64,000 nucleotides of DNA from Xiphias gladius (taxonomy: Eukaryota > Chordata > Actinopteri > Istiophoriformes > Xiphiidae), in NCBI RefSeq assembly GCF_016859285.1, contig NC_053412.1, positions 7,530,426-7,594,425 of the forward strand, read 5' to 3'. The translations under genes were made by a program, and so were the position numbers. Positions 34,279-46,859 of the stretch are shown here, in pieces. Numbering within the stretch: the first letter of the stretch is position 1; every line of letters begins with the position of its first letter. Under the pieces are notes generated by a model. The model had not been told where the DNA came from. It did not search any database and saw nothing but the letters and a program-made list of their open reading frames with translations.

Positions 34279-35903
34279 TTAGTAGCCTGTTTGGGCCTTC
34301 TCTGCCAGGATGGCGGCTGCCAGCTGTTGGGGGTCTGTGATGTGGGGGCTCCTGGCCATCACCCGGCTCACCAGCTCTGGGGGAAAGATGTTACACAGGT
34401 TGACGTACACTTTCTCCCTTACGTCCCCATAGCGGCTGTGCGCAGGGGATTCCGAGTGCTGCGGCATGTAGGAGGGAGTGGCGTGAGAGGGCACCGACAG
34501 GTGAGCGCTGTGGGGTGGGTAAGGCGGGAGAGGGGCGCTGGACGGGTGAGGCGGGTGAGGAGAGTGGGCTGGAGGTGGTGGGTGGTTTAGGTAATGTGTC
34601 GGGGACGGGTGGAGAGCTGGGTAAGAGGAGTGATGCTGGGCGTAGCCATCCTGTGTCCAGGGAGGGGTGTGCCAGGATGACTGGCGTGTGTCGGGCAGAC
34701 TCTGATAGGCAGACGGCTCATACCGGGACAGCGGCAATGGCGGCTGTCTGTAGTATGTGTCCCAGCTGGGCAAAGCTTTGGGTCGGTGGTGATGGTGGGA
34801 TGTAGAGAGGTGTTCATACAGATGTGAGTCCGACACACTCTCCGCTCGTGTGGGGGCAAGGCAGCGTCCAAGAGGAGAGCCAGGGGGAAGAGGGTTAGTC
34901 TGGGGCAGAGAGTGGTAGTCGCCTGGGCAGCTGGAGCGTGCAGCCAGTGGCTGGTGCTGCAGATGAGGGGGTAAGGGGTAGAGAGGGCGCTTCGGGGGAG
35001 CCTCCGGTGGAGGCTGATCATGAGCACAGCTCTGCACGCGTGCCACACTCAGGTGGTAACCGTGAACGCCAGAATTAGACGTGTGGCTTTGTTGGATATT
35101 TGTGTAATCTGCAGGATGAAGGCCACAAAGTTCATGGTTTGATGCAGCATGATGGGGATACAGCCGGCTGTGGGGATTAGGGAAGTGGATGTTCTCTTCC
35201 AGGAGGGTGTCTGGGGGGCATCCAGGACAAGGCCTCTCACTGTACGAGTCACAGTTGCTACCACAACTCGCACTGCTTTCGCTGCCGCATTCGGAGCCTG
35301 CTGAGCCCATCGAGCCTAAACGCAGGTCTGTGTCATTGGGGAAGCGACAGTCCGGGCTCCGTCTGGAGGACAGGCTCAGGCCAGAGTAGGCACGCGTTAC
35401 TGAGTAGTAGCTCAGGTCTGGGGACTCACAGTGAGGGTAAAGGTCATGGCCTGGGGTTGGTAAGTGACCGTGAGGAGTGGCTGCTCTGGACTGTTGGTCC
35501 TGGGGGAGGCTAAGGCCGGATGGAGGGCCTCCTGGGGCTGGGGACATGGTGATACTCCCACTGCAACTACTGCTGCTGCTAGAACTGCTACTGCCACTGT
35601 TACCACCACACAAACTGCTCTTCTGGCTTTCCACCCTCCCTTTAGCCAGAAGCTTCTCCTCGGCATCACTGTATGAGAGAGCTCGGATGCTGGGGTCTGA
35701 CTGCCTTTTCGGGGCACCTTTTTTTGCCTCAATGCTGCCAGCTGGAACACTGTGGCTTTTCACCAGCCCAGTGTCTCCCTGGTTCTTTGTGGTGACACAG
35801 ATCTTGGCACTGGCTCGCAGCTCATCGGCCACAGCACGCTGAGGCTGAGCACCTCTTTCTGGGTGGTAGTACTTACACTTGTGGCCGTAAGTGCACTTCT
35901 TTC
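34279..35903 (-). CDS. zc3h12c: zc3h12c last exon: zinc finger and low-complexity tail
   Basis: This 1625-nt exon starts after ttgttccag with GA AAG AAG TGC, completing the CCCH finger begun in exon 36349-36243. It continues with [26 protein letters not shown], a poly-Ser block, and Pro/His-rich sequence with [10 protein letters not shown]. It ends in [20 protein letters not shown] and [16 protein letters not shown]. The last 40 residues are strongly conserved with human ZC3H12C and resemble the C-terminal helical domain of regnases. Confidence 0.93.
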
Positions 35904-38615
35904 CTGGAACAAAGAGCCAGAAGGTCTCGGTTTCATTACGTAATAAACATACAGAAGGGCCCAACAAACATTATGCAACAAAAGTCAATATGTGACCTGC
36001 ACAATCACTCAAACATTATAAAGACACATGATCACCAATAAACACATACATAATGTTATGAGTACGATTCTAATTTCCGTTAAATCATGTCCTTGATCTT
36101 AAAAGGTAAAGGGAGACTTTTTAGATGCGCTATATTGTACATTCTGTAAGACATCACGTTAACTGAAAAATAAGATGCAATGTTAATTTGTATGTGTGCA
36201 TATGCGCATTTAGTTGAATTTTGTGCCTATCTGTGTTCTCACCGTATGGGCAAGGCTGTTTCTTCTGCTCAGGCATGACAGGTCTTTTCCTCAGGAAGTT
36301 GTCTAAGCTGGGACCATGACGACCGAGAGGGTCATCTGGGGGCATGAATCTGAGAGACAGCAAGGAAGGATTACATAGAATAAGATTTTAAAGCATTACT
36401 AGATAAGGATAACGGTGTTCCTTTAGGTTGGCGCACATTGTTTAGGTTGTAGCTCTCATTTCTGGTAAACCGATCGGGGGAACTGGAAATTAATGTGCAA
36501 TTCTCTATCTAAAGTGAAAAATGTATGTTGTTGTGGCATTTGTTAAACCAAATGTCCAGTCTTATAAAAGATCTTAGTCACAGATAACCTTTCATATATC
36601 ATTCACAGTTGCTACTCTGAAAAAATTAAATTTTTTTTTTTTTTTTAAATCACAGTTGTCAGCGGGACAAAACCTGTCACTCACTAATCCGCCCTACTTA
36701 CTTGTCATTGACAAAGGAATACATGAGCAGCCGCTCATCGATGAACTTCTTCCACTCAGGCTTCTCATTAGCCAGGTCTCGGTAGTTGTCATTGGAGACT
36801 ATGATGCCGTCTGACTCATAAGCCAGCTTGACAATGAAGCGGTCGTCATAGCAGACCACACGCCGACCTTGGACACGCCGTGACGGAGTGAACACCAGGA
36901 TCTTTTCCTTCTCTAGGCGACGCAAGATCTCCTGATCTGTGGAGGAGGGAGTTATGGTAAGGTTAGAATAATCTCAGAGCTGTGTTAACAGCATGCGTGT
37001 TTTGGGTCAAAACAACCTCTTGCACTGACCCGTGATAGGGGCATCAGGGCGGGACTGCTCTTTCCTCCATGCAGGCACAAACACCGTGATGTCATGATGG
37101 CCGCGCTCTAGGAACCAATCTACAGCCAGCTGGATGCCCTGGCACGAAAACACTTCCTTGTTGCCATGACTACAGGATATAGACACAAAGGCAGAAGGTA
37201 ATAGCAAATGAATATTTTAGGTTTAGGTGGAGGTCTGCACAGCAACTTTAAACAATTAACACATATACTATGATGTAATGGTCTGCTGAATGGAATTAAT
37301 AAGACATTTTACAGTGATTGACTTACACCCAGTTGTCAGTTTATTAGGAACACCTTTAATACAACAGTCCTGCAATAAATCCTACCTTCATGAAGGTCAT
37401 AATATTCAGTTTTTGTTCAAACTGTATTAAAGAGGTGCGGATTCAACTGTGTGATCATTTTCGAGACTGTAGTCTGTAGTGCTGTTGAACTGCACTGAAT
37501 TGTGTCGACAAGTGTTCCTATTATTTTGTCCAGCCCATTAAAATTAATGAGGGTAGGCTAAACAACAGGCACCAATTTGTTAAATGAAATACACTAAGAC
37601 AGCTCCACAAACTGCAGCCTTCGAAACGATCATTAAGCTGACTCAACACCCCTCGAACACAGTTTCAACAAAAAAATTATAACCTTGATGAAGGGAGGAT
37701 TTATTGTAGGACTGCATTAGTTTTAGCAAGGTGTACCTAATAAACTGACAACTGAGTGTACATGTCTTTATTATAACAGTACCCACAGACTGCTCACCTC
37801 ATGGCTACATTACTTCCATCCACCACAATCGGCCGCAGGTTGTCCTGGTCACCCAGAGAGTCTGAAGGACAGGGCGAGTCCGACCTCACGCCATCCAGCA
37901 AATCAGAGCAACCACAAGACGAAGAGGAGGACGAAGAAGATGATGTAGAGGCTAATGATCCAGCCGGCTGCTCGCTGTCCGACTTAGTGCCCAGTTTGAC
38001 CAGCTCTCCCAGTATGTCGTTGATGAGGGTGTCAGGGCCCAGCTTGGACAGCACCAGTCGCACCGTCTCCTCAGAGTAGCCCAGCTTCAGGGCAAACTCC
38101 AGCTTAGCCTGGTACTCCTTCCCACCAGCCTCAGATGCTGGCTCTGATTTGGAGGGATTGGCCACAGGCTCGAGTGGGTTTTTACACGGGGAGCTGGGTG
38201 GGGACTGGGCAGGAGTGTCATGTTCAAGCTCTGATAGGAGTTCAGATGGGGGCTCAGGAGGCCCCTCAGTGCCCAAGTCCACACACTGGGTCCGACAAAG
38301 AGGCTGGTGGGTGTTCTTACTGTGAGTTGACCCTCCCTCTCCTCCATCCGCGTCAGGGCCGGCAGTGAGGGTGGAGCCGGTAGACGGCGCCGGCTTGCAC
38401 TCTGTGTCAGGTCCAGCATTTTCCTCCACCGTAGGCGGTGGAGGGGAATTGGCGGTGCTGCTGTTACCGGAGCTCTCCCCCTGCTCCTCCATAGCAGGGG
38501 GCCCGTCAGCACCGCCAGCCTGCCGGTCAGCCCCCGCTACGTGGAGATACTCCAAATCCAGCCCCAGGTCGAAGATGTGGCCTGCTCCTGCCTCCACATG
38601 GTCCTTCTGACCCAT
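34279..38615 (-). CDS. zc3h12c: ZC3H12C (Regnase-3/MCPIP3) endoribonuclease
   Basis: Regnase-family RNase that cleaves stem-loops in inflammatory mRNA 3' UTRs in the cytoplasm. Coding exons on the minus strand: 38615-37798, 37169-37030, 36936-36702, 36349-36243 and 35903-34279 (TAA 34281-34279). Phases agree and give 974 residues, against 883 in human. The ATG at 38615 ([10 protein letters not shown]) aligns with the human MGLKDHL start and follows an in-frame TGA. A UBA-like region (about 167-210, [15 protein letters not shown]) is followed by the PIN-like NYN nuclease (about 260-430) with [30 protein letters not shown] and SNDNYRDL, which hold the acidic metal-binding residues. A CCCH zinc finger, [19 protein letters not shown], comes next, then a long Ser/Pro/His-rich region and a conserved C-terminal [11 protein letters not shown] module. 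ZC3H12C rather than A/B/D is indicated by this tail and by the EYQ(T/A)[13 protein letters not shown] segment. Confidence 0.95.
37326..37758. mobile_element. Tc1/mariner-like MITE in zc3h12c intron
   Basis: A 433-bp element with inverted ends CACCCAGTTGTCAGTTTATT (left) and, read on the minus strand, CACTCAGTTGTCAGTTTATT (right). About 30 bp match with two or three mismatches, extending through AGGWACACCTT. TA flanks both ends (37324-37325 and 37759-37760), the target duplication of the Tc1/mariner superfamily. It has no coding capacity. It lies between exons 37798 and 37169, only 39 bp from the upstream exon's donor. Confidence 0.8.
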
Positions 38616-38684
38616 GGATCTGTCACAGACATCCAGCACACCGGGCTGACTGCTGCCCTCTCACAAAGCTCGACTCATTGGTGC
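37798..38684 (-). CDS. zc3h12c: zc3h12c first coding exon
   Basis: The exon starts at 38684 after the acceptor cctcctttag and ends ATG AG|GTGAGC at 37798. The coding part is 38615-37798 (272 codons plus two bases), ending in the catalytic [10 protein letters not shown]. Bases 38684-38616 are 5' UTR and contain a five-codon upstream frame (38678-38661). The N-terminal 160 residues are low-complexity (PPPP, acidic and Ser/Pro patches) and poorly conserved with human, except MGxKDH and QPLCRTQC. Confidence 0.93.
38661..38678 (-). promoter_or_regulatory. zc3h12c: Five-codon uORF before zc3h12c
   Basis: ATG AGT CGA GCT TTG TGA (MSRAL) lies in the same exon as the true start. It is in frame with it and ends 45 nt before it. 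The ATG context (C at -3, A at +4) is weak, so leaky scanning or reinitiation would let the main ATG be used. Confidence 0.7.
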
Positions 38685-40156
38685 CTAAAGGAGGAGACAG
38701 AAGGGAGGATGGAGCGAGTGAGTCCCCTCATAATGGGCTCTAAAACCAGTGTAGATCAGTGTGGGACAGGGGACAACAATACATTAAAGTAATACAGCAG
38801 AACATTTGAATTTTTGACACTTTCTTCTCTATTGATCAGCATTGGTTCTCAAATGCAAATCTGTTGTTCTATATAATGAGATGACACTATGATGACTAAT
38901 ATTTGGGTGAAAACAATATGTGGTCTTTTACAAAAGCAACCAGTCTACTGAAAAGCCAGAGAAAGAATTCGCAAAGTTAGAATTTGCATTCTGCTATTGT
39001 TACATGATCACTTAAAGTCAACACGGACTGTCATTTCAGGGTAATCTGACTTTTCCCTTTCATTTTCCTAGGAAAATTTTTTCCTAAGCCGTCCTAACAC
39101 TCTAAGGCTCAGAGCTCTCTTGTTTACACTGGCTCTGACGGGCTGTCTCGGGCAGTTGGGGGCTTCACGGAGGCAGAGACTGGCTGACACAAAGAGCTGG
39201 TGGGGCCTCTCCCCCTAATTAATGGACTCCCGCATTTTTTTTGGTCTGGCCCCAGTGTGTTTTTATAGGACCACGCCACAGCACATTAATCTAAGGGGGA
39301 ACACAGGGTGAACTGTTCCCAAAAAAAAAAAAAAAAAGACACCAAGCCGTTAGCGGTGGGGCAGACGGTCCCTTCCCCCTCACATTCTACCTGGTAATTA
39401 AGGTCCATATGCTTCTTCCCAACAGGGGTGCGGAGTCACTCATTAAAACAGTGAGAGGCTCTGAGGCTACAGACACAATCATCATATTTCATTCAGGCAC
39501 TGAAGTTATGGGCCTGGTTTGGCTAATCTGATTGGTGTCAAAGGTTTAGCTGCCCACAAATTACAGGGGGCACTTCGGAAAGTTAATCTGAGATCATGAA
39601 ACTGATATCTTAATCTCTAGAAACAAAATTGCAGGCCTGGTGTATCCTGACCGGACTGTATTTTGGTATACATGAAATTTAGAGCTTACAGATGTCATTG
39701 AACGTTTCAGTATCTACAGTATTTAAAAACTACCTCTAGCTATACAAGTTTATGTTTTATGTGCTGAAGTCCTTGTGTTTGTCGTCAAACACACAGGACT
39801 TTCCTGGCAATGGTTTAGCAAACTCTACAAATGTAAATCTGCAGTTAGACGTTGCCTGAAGCATTTAAAACCTGGTTGGACCGTAGCGTCTCCTAACCCA
39901 GAAAACAACTCAAACCCACGTTATCAGGACAAAACAGATGATGGAAGGGGAAGTGACTTAAAGCTGGCGGGTGGGTGGGAGGGGTGGGAGGGGTGGGGGG
40001 GTGGAGCAAGTGCGCATTTTATGAAAAAAGGGCTGCCTAGCAACATGGCCGAGCTACTGTTGCTAAGTTACAGCTGTTGAAAGCATTCTCCCTTCCAAAT
40101 GCCAAGACAGAGGCTGCAGCGTTCAGCCGGCGACCCACCTTGCACAAACAGACGCA

Positions 40157-40188
40157 AACACACACATACACACACACACACACACACA
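40157..40188. repeat. (CA)n microsatellite
   Basis: CA repeat with one ACAT interruption; a second shorter CA repeat lies at 40351-40375. Confidence 0.9.
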
Positions 40189-40786
40189 TTGCAAAAAAAG
40201 GTCTGGTGTGGGGGAGGGAGGGGCTTAAGTGTGCCTCACTGGCAACCCACCCTGCCACCCAAGACAACAATAGACCTGTGGGAGTGATTAGGACGGGGAC
40301 CTTGGCATCAACCACAGTGGGCGTTGATGGTGCCCCTTGCACACATGAAAACACACACACACACACACATACACAACGTCTGCCTCCCAAAGTGACTCAT
40401 ACTGCTGTGGAGAGAGTGGGGCAATAGGGAACATCTCATGCGCATTCTGCTCTGTTGATGGGTCTGAACTGACACATCCAAACTACCTTTCCATTCAAGT
40501 TTCTGTCGGTCTCGACAACATCCGGTCTAAAGCACAAGCAGCACATCAGCATGGCATTACACCAAAGACTCTGGTCAAACAGAAGTAGATCTCTCATCAC
40601 TCATCACTCACGTCCAACTACAATGAAAGTCTTCTGGCATCAAAGAAAGCTGTTCATGACATAAAAGTACAACAATACTGACGTTATTAAGTCAGACATT
40701 AAATGGGGTATTGGCCATGATGTGATTGATCCTTAATAAATACAGTTTCTTTGGCAATGTCATACAATTTCGTTACATTAGTTATA

Positions 40787-41174
40787 TCAGGCTTGAAATA
40801 AGTTGGATCAGTGTATCCCCTAGTTTATCTAACTCACTACTACTTTTGGTACCAAATTGAAATTGGTATTGAAAACTGAAAGCATTCATCCAATGTCTGG
40901 TCAGATTGATAATCCTGTTTATTCTTCGATCAGATAGCTCCCGATTGAATTCAACATTTTGCCAACTCTAGACTATAATATTGAGGCAATGTTCTTATAC
41001 AGCTACTTGTGTTTAGAGAACATTTGAGAAATTTCACTTCTTTGTTTTTATTTATTTATTTTACCAAAACATGTTAATATTCTTCAACGTATGGTAGGTA
41101 TTGTTTTGGGGTATATTGAATACTCATATCATATTGGCACTAGTATCAAAAAGTACAAATGATACCAAGCCTGA
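40787..41174. mobile_element. Possible MITE with TCAGGCTTG ends
   Basis: TCAGGCTTG at 40787-40795 is inverted as CAAGCCTGA at 41166-41174. The 388-bp body, with GGTACCAAATTGAAATTGG and TCGATCAGATAGCTCCCGAT, resembles a dispersed fish DNA-transposon family. The ends are short and no target duplication was found. Confidence 0.4.
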
Positions 41175-41349
41175 ATCAGTACCAGGCAACTAATCATCAG
41201 ACTAAAAAAAAAAACAAACAGTACTACATATACAATGTTGAACCAAAGTACGATGGGATCGATCAAATAATAAAGTAAAGGATTCTTCAGGATTTCCCTG
41301 GTTTAGCCTTGGTGGTGAGACACACAGATCCTGTTGCATCTCATCTTGG

Positions 41350-41545
41350 GCTGCAGTTACCGGTTATTCTGCTTATTACTTTCTCAATTAGTTGTTTTGT
41401 CAGAGAAGCGTGGAAATATGCCCATTAACAGAGACAAAGATGGCATGTTGAAACGTCTTCTGTCTGACCAGACAGTCTAAAACCCAAAGATATTAACTGC
41501 TAAACTAACATAAAATTAGCAAATATTCACATACAACGTGAGGGG
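41350..41545 (+). mobile_element. Dispersed DNA transposon fragment (hAT-like family)
   Basis: Has GGCTGCAGTTACCGGTTATT, AATTAGTTGTTTTGTCAGAG, AGTCTAAAACCCAAAGATAT and CAAATATTCACA in the order expected for the GTTGCAACTAAC family seen at 28335-28705. Confidence 0.5.
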
Positions 41546-42085
41546 AATCACTGTCCTGTGAAACATACAGTAGATTATTATAAAGAGTAATTGTTGGATC
41601 TTTTCTCTTTTTTGAGGGTTCAGAATTTTAATTTCTTGGGGGGGAGGGGTAAATAAATAAATCTTCTAGTGTGGTCCCGGCTCCACAGAATGATGCATTC
41701 AGTGCATTATGGAAACCTCAAATCAGGCCTGGTCTTAACGGACCAACGGCAGAACGACCTCATCAGACCATCTCCAGACCTGCAGGCTGACGGAGTTGCA
41801 TTTTTCAAACATCAGCCGACCAGCTCCCACACACAGCAGCACTGCTGGCTTTAATAAAGGCAGTAATGAATATGTAACGCAGTCCTTACAGCGCTTTGTA
41901 TGTGGGAGCTTTGTGTAAGTGTGTGCAATGGTGGTGAGAGGGGGGGTAAAGGGTTTGGGGGTTTCTTTTTTTTGGGGGGGGGGGGGGGACCAGAGGGGGT
42001 TGTCTGGCGGTACATCACTGCATACTCGACACTGTGCAAAACTTATTGTAAAAAAGGGGTCAGAATAATCAGCCGGGGGATACTG

Positions 42086-42243
42086 CGTGTGTGTGTGTGT
42101 GTCTGTGTGTGTGTGTGCGTGTGTGTGTTGGTGCATCTAGATGGGGCACTAGGTTTTACCCGCCAGCAGCAGGGCAACAGATGTCTGCTGAGCGGTACTC
42201 TCAACTGGTGTCTCCCCTTCACACACAAACATAAACTAACGTG

Positions 42244-42316
<73 letters not shown>

Positions 42317-42402
42317 CCCTGTCCCCACACAGTCAATAGAGCGACAAGAAAGAAGCAGCAGGACAGACAGGAACTGACACACACACACACACACACACAC
42401 AC
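42086..42402. repeat. Opposed (GT)n and (CA)n microsatellites
   Basis: (GT)n at 42086-42129, (CA)n of about 75 bp at 42241-42315 preceded by GCGCGC, and a further (CA)n at 42377-42402. The first and the later blocks are complementary on one strand. Confidence 0.95.
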
Positions 42403-43642
42403 TTTCCATGGCCAACATCTTAAGCCAAAGCACTTCTTGTTTCATCCAGCCTCATGTGACCCAGATAAAAAACAAGCTTGCTTTTTGATACCTCCCCCCA
42501 AATTCCCCACGACATGCCCCCCCTCCTCCTCCCCCCAAGCTTCATATCAGATCACACAGTTTGAAATTCAAACAACTGCTGTGCCAGTGTAACAGCTGCA
42601 GACTTAAACAAAGTTCAGGCAGGTGCAGTAAAGTCAGTACTATAAACTCTTGTGACTCAGGGCTGCACGCCACGCTTTTCATGTAACGTAGTGGTTAAAC
42701 TGACAGTTTAAGTCTCTACTGGGCCCCGTGTTACTCAGCCAAACTCAGCCTGTGAGCTGCATCTCTTGTCTGCCATATGTCACATCCAAAACCGACAAGA
42801 GACAGAGAAGTGTACTGCATCTCTTCCTCTTTATCTTAAACTGACCAAGACCTCAGGCCTGTTTTAAATTCAAGGGAATCCAGTCATTTAGCTCAGGCAG
42901 TTTAAGGTGTACCAGTGACTTACGATGCTGCAGCCCTGCACAGGCCCAACCAGGCAGGTCGGGAAGCAGCAACCTGTCATGCAGGTAACACTGATGTAGC
43001 TCTTGTAGTTCTTTGCATCATCTCAGTGCTCCTAGTATCACTGATACAGGGAGATTCAAAATTAAAAAAGGTGCCACAAAAAGGGGAATGTTTCAATTTA
43101 AAAGCAAGGTAAAAAGTAAAATTTCAGTATAAATTTCAGGTTATAATCAGACAGAAGGGGACTTCATTACACTTACCAGGCCTTAAAAGATCAACAAAAA
43201 ATGAAGACAGGGAAGTTCATTAGCTCATGTCCGCATATTTAAATCCTTGAAGACCAGACAAGAAACACTGTAGGTGAAACTGAGAAAAAACAAGTCCCAA
43301 AGTTCCCACAGCAGCTACATCCAATCCCAGTATTTGTCTTAGCTGCAGGTAAAGCACAGAGCATCCAACTCCAGCCAAACGCCTCTGTCCTCCGTGTCTG
43401 AGTGTCCTCCAGAGCTGGATTTTTTTCCCTACAGAAGCAGGCAAGTTGGACAATGAGTGGCAGAACAGATGGACCAACAATGTCTGCCATTCCCTCGTTT
43501 AGAGTGGCTGCTTTTCCTCCAATCAGAACGTGGCGACCTTACAATGAGGCGAAGAGACAAGGGGAGGAGGAGGGGAGTGGCTGTGGGCAAATGCCTGCAA
43601 CATCCAGTTTCCCCAAGGCACGCTTACACAACGCGCACCCCG

Positions 43643-43645
<3 letters not shown>

Positions 43646-43682
<37 letters not shown>
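43646..43682. repeat. (CA)n microsatellite
   Basis: Pure CA repeat of about 37 bp preceded by CGGCG. Confidence 0.95.
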
Positions 43683-43685
<3 letters not shown>

Positions 43686-46600
43686 CCTCTCCTCAGACTG
43701 AAAGGGCTTCCCCTGTGTGGCCGATGAATCAACGAGGGGTGGGTGGGGGAACAATAGAGCTTCACAATGGGAGGCTGGGGAGGGCAGCTGCAGTGTGAGG
43801 GCTGGTGCTATTACGGCCCGGGGCAGCAATGGAGAACACCTGGCTACAGAGCGCCACAGTCACTCTCCTTTCTTTGTCTTGGGCTGGGGGTGGTGGCGGT
43901 GGTAGTGGAGGGGGTTCAAGCAGAAAGAAAGGCCAGAGGAAGGCTGAAACACTAACACGGCCTTTAAAAGAGTTGCGGAGAGGAAAGAGGAGAGTGTGGC
44001 TGCGCTGAATGGGGGAAAAAAGGACGAGTGTGGGGGGTGAGGGACATCAAAAAGTTTTATGTCCAGATGAGTGTAAGGAGGGGACCTGTTCCTCATTGTT
44101 GCGGCACACTTCGGGCAGATGACTCGGAAGCACAAATCTTTGCCTTTCTGCTCTTTTACGTGATTATGCCTCCCATGCACACGTGTAGAGAATTTGAATT
44201 ATTTTAGACAAAATACAATGATCAACTGCATTAATATGATATCCAAAGGAACACAATAATATATGTGTGCTTTTGCACCAGTGTCAATACTTCTTAAAAA
44301 GTTCAATTAGACATTTACAAATATTGTCATTCTGGCTTTGTACCAACAATCCAAAGGGCAGAGAATGGGCTACAATAGGGCACCCAGCCAATGGGGACAA
44401 AAGTTTGGATTGAGCCACTTTTGCTGGCCACTTTAGTGCCATACAGTGGTGTCAAGCCAGACTACTGGAATATGCACGCAGTATGTAGCTATGGGGCAAT
44501 CTGGCAACATAGCAGACAGAACGGAGGGGGGGAAAACGGGCAAGCGCAGTAAGCAGGAAGTAGGAAAAACAGTCAGGACAACGATGCAAAATTCTACAGA
44601 TTTCAAGCACAGTGAAACAGGACAAATCGGAGTTTGGTGTCACTTGCTATTGCAAAAAGCCGGGGAAGAATTTAAATAAAAAGGCACCAAGCAAGCCAAA
44701 GAATAATAAGTAATATCTCCACATCAGACTAAATATTTGAGCTGTCTACACATCCCAAAGACAGTGCATGTTCTTTACTGAAGCAAATGACTCCGGAGCC
44801 AAGCCAAGTAGAACAAGTGGCTTCCCGTGGCTGTTCTCTCTTGTACGACTAAGTGTAGTGCGAGTTCTTCAGCTCCAACGTGGTCAAATAAAAGCAAGCC
44901 GCGCTCACATTCTTGCTGCCGAACGATAAGCGTCTTCACCTCCACGTCCGGAGCCGTTCTTCGTAAAAAGTGAGCCTGGATGTCCACGAATGTCTGAGCA
45001 GGCAGAGCAGGCAGTCTAGGAATCTCAGAGTTTTAGGCACAATGTGCAGTAAACGCACAGTATCGTTTTCATGGTCCCTGGTGCAAAGCTAATCAGCACG
45101 GGGAACATGAGCTCGTCTAATGGAACACCATGTCTGATCAGGAACATCGGCTCCAGTAACGGGGGTGTTGTATGGCACCAAACCAAGCCAGAGAACAATC
45201 CTTTAAAATATGTTTTAAAAATATGTTTAGAACAAGATTCAATTAATTAAATCGATCAACAGAGCAACTAATCAATGATTTGAAAAAAATAATGAATCAC
45301 TCAAAATTGCCAGATTGTCAGATGCAGGCCTAGTGCCCAATACAACGCTGTGGCAATCCAACTGCAGCTACCACAGCGCTGGGTTGCCATGTTCTAAATG
45401 GTTGCAGTATGACCCCGCCACCAGGTCTCAAATAACACCAGAAATATTAATTCAAAAAGATCAGGCTGAACAACCAGCAGAATTTATCTTGGCAGCGACA
45501 AGTTAGTATGTAATTAAGAGCAAGCGAGAGCAAGCGAGACTGTGTTTACTTGTCAAGTAAAATAAGAGTCATTTCATCTTAGTGGCTCGCAGGCAAACAA
45601 CCGCCTGATTAAATAAGAACGTGTTCCGCGTCAGCTTGCCCAGTCAGATAAGGGTGATGAGGGGGAGATACGGCAGCTGACCAACTGCACCCTATCCAAA
45701 CACACAGACAGAAGAGCACTCTGTGGACCATCTGTCGCAACAAACAGGTGTGTGCTGCTCCCGACAACTGCAGCGGCAACAGGGAGGAAGGCTTTTATCT
45801 CTCCGGAGCCTGGTAACCCTGGACGCGTGTGCAGCGAGGCCAAGCGACAGAGTTCCACTCACTGGGGTTCATGCTGAGAGGGCAAAGCAGCAGAGACATA
45901 GGAGGGCGTTATCCGCTGAGGACTCCAGGAAGCACCAAAGAACGAAAAACACCTGCGATCAGAATCGTAACTTTCTCCCCTGGAATGGATTCATCTGGGA
46001 GGCCAGAACAAACACTGAAAGTGATGCGCGTGTACTATCCAACCAAGGTCCTGGCGACAGAAGGGAGACCCTCTGCCCTCGTGACCCCTCTGACCCGTCT
46101 TCTCACCCCTGCATTTCCACCCAGCTAGATAGAGTTGGGATATCATGGCAACACACAACGACTCGGGGTGTGTGTGTGTCCTTCAAACCAACACTTATAC
46201 CTTGGAAAACTGAACAGATGAAGTCTTAGTGGAGAGCCAAGGGGCTGGAACGACACAATCAAAACCACCCCCCTTGTAAACGAGATCTTGTGCATATATA
46301 TTAAAAAAAACAGGGTTATTTGACCTATTGGAAATTAAAGGGCCTCTTGCAAAGAGCTCTGGAAAAGAGAAAAGTGACAGCAGCAGCCAGATCTCCAGTC
46401 CACACTTGAAGTTTGGAATCAGGAAAAATGGACAGAAGTTAAAGGAGAGGATGAAATTAAACCCTCATGGGATGGGGACAGACAGCAGCTGCTGCTGCTG
46501 CTGCTGCTCCTGCTGCTGGAACCCCCAACAACCCCCCCCCCTCCCCAAACCAAAAGCCATATCCTGCTACGGCTCTGATCCTCGGGGATCCACTACCAAC

Positions 46601-46859
46601 CAGTGTGTAGCAAATACACAGCTGTCAGAAAGAGGACAGATAAAGGAACACTAGACCGGTAGAAAAAGAAAAAGAGAGAGAAAAAAAAAAAGACACACAG
46701 AGTCTCCACTGTCTCTCGGTCCCTCCATGAATCCAGCAGAGAAACCGACAACTAGTGGGAGCTTGTGTTTCGCTCGGGCCTCCTCCACTCCAGAACACAC
46801 AAACTGCGTTTTCCCGTCCTTTAAAAACATTTTCTCTGCACTGTGTCGAGTCAACAAGG

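Noticed and set aside
38639..38641. GTG at 38639 as a start of zc3h12c
   Set aside because: The frame is open from there, but eukaryotic initiation favours ATG, and ATG at 38615 aligns with the human MGLKDH start.
41900..42592. A 230-codon open frame and overlapping frames on the other strand
   Set aside because: They are produced by CA/GT dinucleotide and G-rich repeats; the predicted peptides are mostly alternating Thr/His or Val/Cys.
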